The notes beneath the pieces were generated by a model. That model saw only the letters and a list, made by a program, of their open reading frames with translations, was not told the DNA's origin and searched no databases. Below are positions 1-6,391 of a stretch of DNA of 12,126 bases, one piece after another (positions within the stretch are counted from its first letter, which is position 1; the number at the start of each line of letters is the position of its first letter). Source of the DNA: Bacteroidota bacterium (GTDB taxonomy: Bacteria > Bacteroidota > Bacteroidia > Bacteroidales > B39-G9); NCBI GenBank assembly GCA_003648455.1, contig QMPG01000064.1, positions 1 to 12,126 of the forward strand, given 5' to 3'. Both the position numbers and the translations under genes were made by a program.

Positions 1-303
1 TATTATGAACATAATGATTTTTCAGATATTATCTCAAGGGCTGATATAATTTATATGACCCGTATTCAAAAAGAACGATTTTCTGATCCAATGGAATATG
101 AAAAAGTTAAAAATTCATATGTTCTTCATAATAATATGCTTGAAGGAACCAAAGAAAATTTAAAAATTTTGCACCCATTGCCACGTGTAAACGAAATAAG
201 TGAAGATGTTGATGAAAATGAAAAAGCATATTATTTCACTCAGGCTTTAAATGGTGTTTATACTCGACAAGCAATTATAGCATCAATTTTAGGTTTAAAA
301 TAA
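1..303 (+). CDS. pyrB: Aspartate carbamoyltransferase catalytic subunit, C-terminal part (partial)
   Basis: This is the 3' end of the gene; the frame is open from base 1, so the true start lies upstream of the window and the first internal Met is not the start. The product condenses carbamoyl phosphate with aspartate to N-carbamoyl-aspartate, the first committed step of pyrimidine synthesis, in the cytosol. Visible signatures are the TRIQKER stretch (part of the aspartate-binding 240s region), HPLPR (the loop that closes over the bound substrates) and the C-terminal helix with Y-T-R-Q-A. Together they match the last 100 residues of the classical Escherichia coli-type catalytic chain. The gene is followed after 25 bp by pyrI, the same order as in enteric bacteria, so the two chains are very probably co-transcribed and assemble into the allosteric c6r6 enzyme. 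No defect is visible in the portion present. Confidence 0.97.
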   Translation, partial: YYEHNDFSDIISRADIIYMTRIQKERFSDPMEYEKVKNSYVLHNNMLEGTKENLKILHPLPRVNEISEDVDENEKAYYFTQALNGVYTRQAIIASILGLK

Positions 304-328
304 TTTTTTAAAATTTAAGTTTTTCAAA

Positions 329-787
329 ATGACCGATAAACGAATATTAAGTGTTACTGCAATTAAAGACGGTACTGTTATTGACCACATTCCTGCAAAA
401 AGTTTATTTAAAGTAATCAGCATTCTCGAGCTTGATAAACTTAATACACAAATGACTTTTGGTACAAACTTTAAAAGTAAAAGGCTTGGCACCAAGGCTC
501 TTATAAAAATTTCAAACAAATTTTTTAAAGATGATGAAATAGATAAAATAGCCTTAGTTGCACCCGAAGCCAAATTAAATATTATCAAAGATTATCAAGT
601 AATTGAAAAAAGAGAAGTTGAAGTTCCTGATAATATTGTGGGCATTGTGAAATGTATGAACCCAAATTGCGTAACTAATAATGAAAATGTACTTACTAAG
701 TTTAATGTTATTTCAAAAAAAGAAGTAACTCTTAAATGTTGTTATTGTGAAAAAATTACCGACCAAGAACATTTAAAAATTATTTAG
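329..787 (+). CDS. pyrI: Aspartate carbamoyltransferase regulatory subunit
   Basis: Complete 152-residue regulatory chain, almost the same length as the E. coli protein (153). It has no catalytic activity. It binds CTP/ATP and transmits feedback control to the catalytic chain encoded just upstream. The N-terminal allosteric domain (about 1-100) contains the effector-site segment G-T-V-I-D-H-I-P-A with Asp19 and His20, plus L-I-K-I around residue 60. The C-terminal zinc domain has Cys109-x4-Cys114 and Cys137-x2-Cys140, the four-Cys site that holds the catalytic interface. An extra Cys (138) sits inside the second pair. The ATG start is 25 bp after the pyrB stop in an AT-rich leader without a clear Shine-Dalgarno site, as is usual in Bacteroidetes. 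The gene converges on the leftward membrane-protein gene with only 28 bp between stop codons, and I see no convincing terminator hairpin there. Confidence 0.97.
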   Translation: MTDKRILSVTAIKDGTVIDHIPAKSLFKVISILELDKLNTQMTFGTNFKSKRLGTKALIKISNKFFKDDEIDKIALVAPEAKLNIIKDYQVIEKREVEVPDNIVGIVKCMNPNCVTNNENVLTKFNVISKKEVTLKCCYCEKITDQEHLKII

Positions 788-815
788 AAGTGTTTGGACG
801 GTAAAATTATATTTG

Positions 816-1520
816 TTAGCTAAACATTAATCCAGCGGGTAAAACTGGGGGAAATATCGAATAAATTACAACTTGTGATATTATTGCGGATAGTATTATT
901 CCCAAAATAAATAACCATACTGATTTTGAGCCTTTTAAATTACTCGATACTTTAAAAGCGTTATACATTAATACTATAGTCCATACAATAACGGCGAGTG
1001 TTATTAGAGAGAGTATTGCAAACAATGTAATATCGCAATTTGTAATATTTATCTCTTCACCTAAGTTTAAAAATTTCCACATAAAATATTTTGGAACATT
1101 TGTAATTGCTGGCGAAAATCCAATTAATGGCATTAATATTAAAGGAATTCGAGCAAATGCCTGAGTTCCTATTAGGTCTATAAAACGAATTGACGACTTT
1201 GAAGAAATTATACCAATAATGTATAAAACTAAACTTATTGACAATAAGTCGATTAATGCTTCAAATAAAAATACGTAATAAGAAGAAACTCTTCCATAAT
1301 GTACATTTATAACTCCGTCGAAATGTGTATTGGTTAAATAGCATAGCCAAGAGCTTAATAAAATTACTGATAAACCAATCATTAATGATTTGTATCCTGC
1401 TATACGTGTAAATGGATTAAATATTGCTTTTTTCATTTTTTTGTTTTTATGATTGAGTCCAATCCGAAAATCAGCTAAGCGGCTATAAATTGATAACTTT
1501 AGTTTTCGGAGTAGTCTCAT
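816..1520 (-). CDS. Yip1-like multi-pass inner-membrane protein
   Basis: 234-residue hydrophobic protein of unknown function. After a basic N-terminal tail come F-N-P-F-T-R-I-A-G (34-42) and about five hydrophobic segments, near 45-62, 82-106, 118-137, 163-188 and 200-222. The C-terminus contains P-P-V-L-P. The overall plan fits the YIP1 (Yip1/YIPF-type) family, whose bacterial members are uncharacterised; the assignment rests on pattern and not on an alignment. The start is uncertain. Met29 (codon 1434-1436), giving K-K-A-I-F-N-P-F directly after it, would make a more usual length, and the first 28 residues could be untranslated. The gene lies 23 bp downstream of the DUF2089-like regulator on the same strand, so the two probably form an operon in which the small zinc-ribbon protein controls or accompanies the membrane protein. 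Confidence 0.72.
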   Translation of the reverse strand: MRLLRKLKLSIYSRLADFRIGLNHKNKKMKKAIFNPFTRIAGYKSLMIGLSVILLSSWLCYLTNTHFDGVINVHYGRVSSYYVFLFEALIDLLSISLVLYIIGIISSKSSIRFIDLIGTQAFARIPLILMPLIGFSPAITNVPKYFMWKFLNLGEEINITNCDITLFAILSLITLAVIVWTIVLMYNAFKVSSNLKGSKSVWLFILGIILSAIISQVVIYSIFPPVLPAGLMFS

Positions 1521-1543
1521 AATTTATAAAATAAGTTAATTAA

Positions 1544-1819
1544 TTACTTAATTGAAGTTTCAATTGCTTTAATGTCATTAATTATTTCATCTAGCAAGTT
1601 CCGCACTGTAGGATAGCTAAGTTTTAGATGTTTAGACATTTTTTTTAAGCTACCACTTGATTTAATAAACTCAAGAATAAAATCTTGTTTTTTCTCGTTA
1701 AGTAGAGCAAGAATTGGCATTTCGTAGGAACCATCAACAGTAGTTCCACAATTTTCACAATATAAACTTTTTACTTTAAGTTTAGAGTTGCAACTCGGAC
1801 ATGCAGAAGGTAATTTCAT
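1544..1819 (-). CDS. DUF2089-like zinc-ribbon/helix-turn-helix protein
   Basis: 91-residue protein with two visible parts. Residues 7-24 form a zinc ribbon, C-P-S-C (Cys7, Cys10) and C-E-N-C (Cys21, Cys24). Residues about 36-80 look like a helix-turn-helix: G-S-L-K-K-M-S-K-H-L then S-Y-P-T-V-R-N-L-L-D, the typical spacing of a turn followed by a recognition helix. This layout matches the DUF2089 family, which is generally taken to be DNA-binding but has no well-defined target. It is the first gene of a leftward pair, 23 bp before the Yip1-like membrane gene, and is divergent from the thioesterase gene. Inference: a local transcription regulator, possibly of its own operon. The ATG at 1817-1819 is the only sensible start because it just precedes the zinc ribbon. 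Confidence 0.82.
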   Translation of the reverse strand: MKLPSACPSCNSKLKVKSLYCENCGTTVDGSYEMPILALLNEKKQDFILEFIKSSGSLKKMSKHLKLSYPTVRNLLDEIINDIKAIETSIK

Positions 1820-2014
1820 TTTTAATAATATTGAATTAATAATTTATTTTCTTTTGCAATAATACAACATTGTTTAATATAATGCAATTTTATTTTAAAA
1901 TTATTTAAAATAAGTTTAATATTATTCATTATTTATTGATTAATATTTTCATATAAAAATTTTAAATATTAATTATTTTTTGATATTTTTCGAATTAAAC
2001 AAAGACCGGAAGAG
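1820..2014. promoter_or_regulatory. AT-rich divergent promoter region between regulator and thioesterase genes
   Basis: 195 bp, about 85-90% A+T, with no ORF. Bacteroidetes sigma-ABfr promoters have TTTG near -33 and TAnnTTTG near -7. On the minus strand TATTATTG (plus-strand 1857-1864), with ATTG 20 bp upstream of it (1885-1888), fits with one mismatch in each box. It would give a leader of about 30 nt for the DUF2089-like gene. On the plus strand TATTTTTC (1984-1991) with TTTA 19 bp upstream (1961-1964) is a weaker fit, close to the thioesterase start. With such base composition chance matches are likely, so both are tentative. The thioesterase start is preceded by GGAAGAG directly next to the ATG (2008-2014), one of the few purine-rich ribosome-site-like sequences in the window. 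Confidence 0.3.
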
Positions 2015-2497
2015 ATGAGAAAAATTTTAAATCCTTTTATAAAAGATGCTGATTATAATTGTTTTGGCTGTTCACCAACAAATAAAAACGGATTAAAACT
2101 TGAATTTTATGAAGATGGAGATTATGTTATTTCATCGTGGAAACCTGTTGAATATCTGCAAGGATACAATAATGTTTTACATGGCGGAATACAAACAACA
2201 TTACTGGATGAAATTGCAAGTTGGACGGTTAACGTGAAAGCAAAAACAGCCGGTGTTACATCAAATATTAATATTCGTTTTAAAAAAACTGTATTTATTA
2301 ATAAAGGTGCAATAAAGTTAAAGTGTAGAATAATTGAGATTAAAAAAAATATTGCAATTTTGGAGGCGGAATTATTTGATTCTGATGGGGTGATTTGTGC
2401 AAAGGCAGAGATACAATACTATCTATTTAAACCTGAAATTGCTAAAACAAAAATGTTGTATCCCGGATATGAGAGTTTTTTTGAAAAGAAAAAGTAA
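2015..2497 (+). CDS. Hotdog-fold thioesterase, PaaI/4HBT superfamily
   Basis: 160-residue single-domain protein. It shows the acyl-CoA thioesterase pattern of the PaaI-like hotdog family: N-terminal C-F-G-C (16-19) followed by N-K-N-G-L-K-L, a common opening in this group, then L-H-G-G (55-58) and T-L-L-D-E (62-66). The HGG turn and the acidic Asp65/Glu66 on the central helix form the usual active site. The strands after residue 80 (S-N-I-N-I-R-F-K-K-T-V) fit the rest of the fold. Enzymes of this type hydrolyse acyl-CoA or related thioesters in the cytosol; the substrate cannot be told from the sequence. The gene is first in the rightward run, 68 bp before the SiaC-like gene. That gap holds an inverted repeat right after the stop, so co-transcription with the signalling genes is uncertain. 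Confidence 0.88.
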   Translation: MRKILNPFIKDADYNCFGCSPTNKNGLKLEFYEDGDYVISSWKPVEYLQGYNNVLHGGIQTTLLDEIASWTVNVKAKTAGVTSNINIRFKKTVFINKGAIKLKCRIIEIKKNIAILEAELFDSDGVICAKAEIQYYLFKPEIAKTKMLYPGYESFFEKKK

Positions 2498-2519
2498 ATA
2501 CAATTTCTTTCTTTGTATT
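2497..2519 (+). repeat. Inverted repeat directly after the thioesterase stop codon
   Basis: AATACAA (2497-2503) and TTGTATT (2513-2519) are perfect 7-bp inverted arms around a pyrimidine-only 9-nt loop. The position, overlapping the last base of the stop codon, suits a weak terminator or transcript 3' end, but the stem is AT-only and no clean T-tract follows. It could equally be a chance pairing in AT-rich DNA. Confidence 0.3.
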
Positions 2520-2565
2520 AATTCTATTATATTTACATACAATAATTGATTTAAAAATTAAAAAT

Positions 2566-2940
2566 ATGCAAAATATTTTTTTTCAAGGGAACAGTAGTAC
2601 TCCAACAGTAAATTTTGATGTGAATAAAGGATTGATTGAGATTAGTGGAAGATCAATACCCGAGAATGCCTTAAAATTTTACACGCCATTAATTCAGTGG
2701 ATTAAGGAATATCAAAAAAAACCAAAACAAAAAACCACAGTAAATTTTAATATTGAATATTTTAATACAAGCTCGTCAAAATCAATTTTACAGATTCTTA
2801 AAGTATTAGAACAAATGTATGAAGCAGGTTTTGATATTGTTTTAAATTGGTTTTACAAAGATGATGATATTCTTGAAATAGGCGAGGATTACCAGATGCT
2901 TATTCATTTGCCTTTTAACATGATTAAAACAGAACAATAA
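2566..2940 (+). CDS. SiaC-family (DUF1987) regulatory phosphoprotein
   Basis: 124-residue cytosolic protein of the SiaC/DUF1987 family. In Pseudomonas aeruginosa, SiaC is phosphorylated on Thr68 by the kinase SiaB and dephosphorylated by the PP2C phosphatase SiaA. The unphosphorylated form binds and activates the diguanylate cyclase SiaD. Matching features here are S-T-P-T-V-N-F-D near the N-terminus, S-I-P-E-N-A (30-35), and the motif Y-F-N-T-S-S-S-K (65-72) that leads into a helix. The Thr of N-T-S-S falls at residue 68, the same number as in P. aeruginosa. The C-terminal part (V-L-N-W-F-Y-K-D-D-D) is also typical. The length is normal. It is followed by a histidine kinase and then a SpoIIE-type phosphatase, a plausible partner. 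No SiaB- or SiaD-like gene is in the window. Family assignment is strong; the signalling output in this organism is unknown. Confidence 0.88.
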   Translation: MQNIFFQGNSSTPTVNFDVNKGLIEISGRSIPENALKFYTPLIQWIKEYQKKPKQKTTVNFNIEYFNTSSSKSILQILKVLEQMYEAGFDIVLNWFYKDDDILEIGEDYQMLIHLPFNMIKTEQ

Positions 2941-2994
2941 TCGAACATAAAAATTATTTATTGAGATTTAAATTGAAGAATATTAATAATTTTT

Positions 2995-3010
2995 ATTGTT
3001 AGTTAACAAT
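2995..3010. promoter_or_regulatory. 7-2-7 palindrome in the leader of the histidine kinase gene
   Basis: ATTGTTA-GT-TAACAAT is a perfect inverted repeat with 7-bp arms and a 2-bp centre, 24 bp before the preferred ATG at 3035. The 2-nt centre is too small for a good RNA hairpin loop, which favours a DNA operator bound by a dimeric regulator. The alternative TTG start of the kinase (2996) would lie inside it. The arms are only moderately AT-rich compared with the flanks. Nothing identifies the binding protein. Confidence 0.4.
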
Positions 3011-3034
3011 GACTTTAGTATATATTATTCACGT

Positions 3035-6000
3035 ATGAAAGCATCAGCGGAAGAGCTATTAAAGCAAAATATTGAATATAAAGAAATTATAAGTAGCTTA
3101 GAAAATAAGCTAAATAACTTGGAAACAAAAAAAGTTAAAAACCTTGAAGATATAAACAACAAGCTAAAATTTAGTGAAGAAAAATTCAGAACATTAACAG
3201 AAACAGCACCCGCTGCAATATTTATTATTCATGATAATAAATTTGTTTATGTAAATGACCAATTCTATAAAATTTCAGGTTTAGCCAAAAAAGATATTGC
3301 TTCCATCTCATTTTGGGATATGGTTCATCCTGATTATCGTGAATTAGTTAAATCAAGAGGAATTGAGAGACAAAAGCATGAAATAAATCCAAGTCATTAT
3401 GAATTTATTGTCATAAATAAAAAAGGAGACAATATTTGGGTTGACTTTTCCGGTGCTCATTTGATGTATCAAGGAAAACCCTCAATTATTTGCACTGTTT
3501 TTGATATTACGAAGCGAAAACAATTTGAAAAAGAAATTCTGGAAGCAAAAGAGTTTTACAATACTACTTTAGATTCATTGAGTGAAAATATTCATGTTGT
3601 TGATAAAGACCTGCGTATTATACTTGTTAATAAGGCATTTATTGAATATTGTAGAAAATTAAAGTTAGAGACAGATATAGCAGGCAAAACAATTAGAGAA
3701 GTCTTTCCTTTTTTACAACAACAGGTCTATGATGAGTATAAAAAAGTTTTTGAAACAGGCAAACAAATTTATACAGAAGAAAATACACGGGTAAATTCCA
3801 AAAAAGTTATTACTGAAACAGTAAAAACACCTATTATTAAAAATAACAAAGTTGTGTACGTTATTACTGCTATACGTGATATTACACATCGTAAACAAAT
3901 TGAACAAGCATTAATTGAAAATGAAGAAAGATATAGAACTATTTTCCAGAATGCATCGGTAGGTTTATTATTAATTGACACTCGAGGAAACATACTTGAT
4001 GTTAACCCTGCAATGATAAAAATACTTGATTCCCCATCTATTTCAGCTACACGCTCTATTAATATGCTTACTTTTCCATTTATTAAACAAGCTGGTATTT
4101 CAGAAGTTTTAAAAAAAGCAATAAAAGCAAAACAACCAATTACTTCTGAATGTGTTTATACTTCAAAATGGGGGAAAGAAGTTTATCTAAAATATTCATT
4201 AGCACCCATTTTTGATATTGAAGGTAATTTAACAAAAATTCAAGCTGTAGCGCAAGATATTTCTAAGCAAAAAAAAGTAGAACAAGATTTAAAGAAAAGC
4301 GAAGAACGTTATCGTTCACTTATTCAGAATTCAACAGATTCTGTTATTATTTTAGATATTGAAGGAAAAATATTGTTTAAGAATTTTTTATCTAAAGACA
4401 TTTGTGGTTACAAACCCGAAGAGATGATAACTAATTCAATACTTGATTATGTTTATGATGATGATATTGAAATTTTTCAAAAAGCTTTTTATTCATCAAT
4501 AAATAATTCAGATAAAATTATTAAGATAGATTTCCGTGCAAAACATAAATACAAAAAATTTGTTTATGTCGAAAGCATAATAACAAACAAATTAAATAAT
4601 CAAAGCATAAATGGAATTGTTCTTAATAGCAGAGACATTACTGCTCGAAAATTATCAGAAATAAAAGAAAAGGAATATCAGGAGAAACAAAATTTTTTAA
4701 GCAATACTGCATTAGAATTTTTAGAACTATCAAAAAAAGATGACTTTTTTAATTTTATAGGCGATAAGTTAAAACAATTAATTAAAGATGCCATAATCGT
4801 TGTTCGTTTCTATAATAAAGAAGATAATAGACTTTATACTAAATATATATCGGGTTTAGAAAATTTCGAAAAAAAAATAATTAGAATAACAGGAGAAAAG
4901 CCAATTAATAATTCATTTTATTTCAAAAAGGAATTTATTAATTATTTTTTTACTGAAAGAATTAATATTTTAGATAAATATCAAATAGAAAATTCATTAG
5001 AGAATTTTTTAAATACAGCAATTCAATTATTTATTAAACCATATAATATTAATAAAGTATATAACATTGGTCTTTTACAAAAAGGAAAAATACTTGGTAA
5101 TGTAACTATTATAACAAAATATAACAATGTTATACCTGATGTTGAATTAGTTGAAACATTTATATATCAAGCATCAATAGCTTTGCATAGAATACGATTG
5201 GAAGATGAATTAATTAAAGCAAAAGAACGAGCTGAAGAATCTGATAGATTAAAATCAACATTTCTTGCAAACATGTCTCATGAGGTTCGTACTCCTATGA
5301 ATAGTATTCTTGGTTTTAGCGATTTGTTGAAAGAAAACAAGGTTGAAGGAACAAAACAAAAAGAATATATTGAAATAATTAATAGGAATGGGAAGTTGTT
5401 ATTGAATTTAATTGATGACATTATTGACATTTCTAAAATAGAAGCAAATCAAATAAAAATTTTCAATTCGGAATACTCATTAAATTTACTATTATTAGAT
5501 TTGTATTCATTTTTTAGAATAGAGTTATTGAAACAAAAGAAACATAAGATAGATTTAAGAATCAATATGGCTTTCGATGATGTGAAAAGTAAATTGATTG
5601 TTGATGGTGACAGACTTAAACAAATATTAATAAACCTTATAGGAAATGCAATTAAGTTTACAAAGGAAGGATATATTGAGTTTGGCTATGAATTAGTAAA
5701 TAATAGCATTATTAAATTTTTTGTCTCAGATACCGGTATTGGTATTGATAAAGATAAGCAACTTATGATTTTTGATAGATTTAGACAAATAGATGAGACA
5801 AATACAAGAAAATACGGAGGTACAGGCCTTGGTCTTGCAATATCAAAAAGTCTTGTTGAATTGATGAACGGTAAAATATGGATAGATTCAGAAATAGGGA
5901 AAGGTACAAGTGTGTATTTTACTTTACCATATTTGCCGGTAAGAAGAAGGATATTAAAGAAAAAGGTTATAAACAAGAAAATAAAAGATTTAAAAAATAA

Positions 6001-6355
6001 TACAATACTCATTATTAATAAAAATAAAAATAGCTTAAAAAATCAATGCTTAACATTAAAAAAGAATAATGCAAATGTTTTATTGGCAATGACTTCAGAA
6101 GAAGCAATCGATATCTGTAAAACAGAAAAGAAAATAGACTTCGTAATATTTGATTTACAAACACCTAAAATTGATGAGACCCAAGTAATTAAAGAAATTA
6201 AATCAATAAATAACAAATGTATAATTTTTATTCAATCAGGGAATGATTTTTCTAAAAATGTAATTGATAAGTATTTAAAGAGTGGTGCAGATAGTGTTGT
6301 AGCAAGAACTTTAAAAAATGACAAATTAGTAGAAAAAATTATGAAATTTTTATAA
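3035..6355 (+). CDS. Soluble hybrid sensor histidine kinase, 4x PAS-GAF-HisKA-HATPase-degenerate REC
   Basis: 1106 residues, no membrane segment. Order: coiled coil (1-48); PAS1 (51-165), PAS2 (174-290), PAS3 (299-415) and PAS4 (425-542), each ending in a D-I-T/S-x-R/Q-K linker; a GAF-like domain (about 550-705); HisKA with phospho-His749 in M-S-H-E-V-R-T-P; HATPase with N-box Asn871, G1 D-T-G-I-G from Asp899, F-box F-D-R-F and G2 G-G-T-G-L-G-L near 928-934; then a receiver-like domain (988-1106). The kinase core looks fully active. The receiver keeps the phospho-acceptor Asp1040 (F-D-L-Q-T-P) and Ser1068, but the acidic Mg2+ pair is replaced by Asn-Lys (995-996) and the conserved Lys by Arg1091, so it may not be phosphorylated normally. 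An in-frame TTG at 2996 adds 13 residues. I prefer ATG 3035 because M-K-A-S-A-E-E-L-L-K resembles the usual beginning of such kinases and the TTG lies inside a palindrome. The gene sits between the SiaC-like and PP2C genes, 36 bp before the latter. Confidence 0.93.
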   Translation: MKASAEELLKQNIEYKEIISSLENKLNNLETKKVKNLEDINNKLKFSEEKFRTLTETAPAAIFIIHDNKFVYVNDQFYKISGLAKKDIASISFWDMVHPDYRELVKSRGIERQKHEINPSHYEFIVINKKGDNIWVDFSGAHLMYQGKPSIICTVFDITKRKQFEKEILEAKEFYNTTLDSLSENIHVVDKDLRIILVNKAFIEYCRKLKLETDIAGKTIREVFPFLQQQVYDEYKKVFETGKQIYTEENTRVNSKKVITETVKTPIIKNNKVVYVITAIRDITHRKQIEQALIENEERYRTIFQNASVGLLLIDTRGNILDVNPAMIKILDSPSISATRSINMLTFPFIKQAGISEVLKKAIKAKQPITSECVYTSKWGKEVYLKYSLAPIFDIEGNLTKIQAVAQDISKQKKVEQDLKKSEERYRSLIQNSTDSVIILDIEGKILFKNFLSKDICGYKPEEMITNSILDYVYDDDIEIFQKAFYSSINNSDKIIKIDFRAKHKYKKFVYVESIITNKLNNQSINGIVLNSRDITARKLSEIKEKEYQEKQNFLSNTALEFLELSKKDDFFNFIGDKLKQLIKDAIIVVRFYNKEDNRLYTKYISGLENFEKKIIRITGEKPINNSFYFKKEFINYFFTERINILDKYQIENSLENFLNTAIQLFIKPYNINKVYNIGLLQKGKILGNVTIITKYNNVIPDVELVETFIYQASIALHRIRLEDELIKAKERAEESDRLKSTFLANMSHEVRTPMNSILGFSDLLKENKVEGTKQKEYIEIINRNGKLLLNLIDDIIDISKIEANQIKIFNSEYSLNLLLLDLYSFFRIELLKQKKHKIDLRINMAFDDVKSKLIVDGDRLKQILINLIGNAIKFTKEGYIEFGYELVNNSIIKFFVSDTGIGIDKDKQLMIFDRFRQIDETNTRKYGGTGLGLAISKSLVELMNGKIWIDSEIGKGTSVYFTLPYLPVRRRILKKKVINKKIKDLKNNTILIINKNKNSLKNQCLTLKKNNANVLLAMTSEEAIDICKTEKKIDFVIFDLQTPKIDETQVIKEIKSINNKCIIFIQSGNDFSKNVIDKYLKSGADSVVARTLKNDKLVEKIMKFL

Positions 6356-6391
6356 TGAATAATAATTTTCCAAACAGCTTTTTACTTAAAA

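Noticed and set aside
295..588. Leftward 97-codon reading frame opposite pyrI
   Set aside because: It lies antisense to the well-conserved pyrI gene and shows no family motif, so it is a shadow frame.
788..815. Bidirectional terminator between convergent pyrI and the membrane-protein gene
   Set aside because: Only a weak TTAGCTAA-type palindrome is seen nearby, it overlaps the coding end, and there is no stem followed by a T-tract.
3713..3993. Two leftward frames (64 and 74 codons) opposite the histidine kinase
   Set aside because: They fall inside PAS2-PAS3 coding sequence, have Phe/Asn-rich compositions typical of AT-rich antisense, and have no independent signals.
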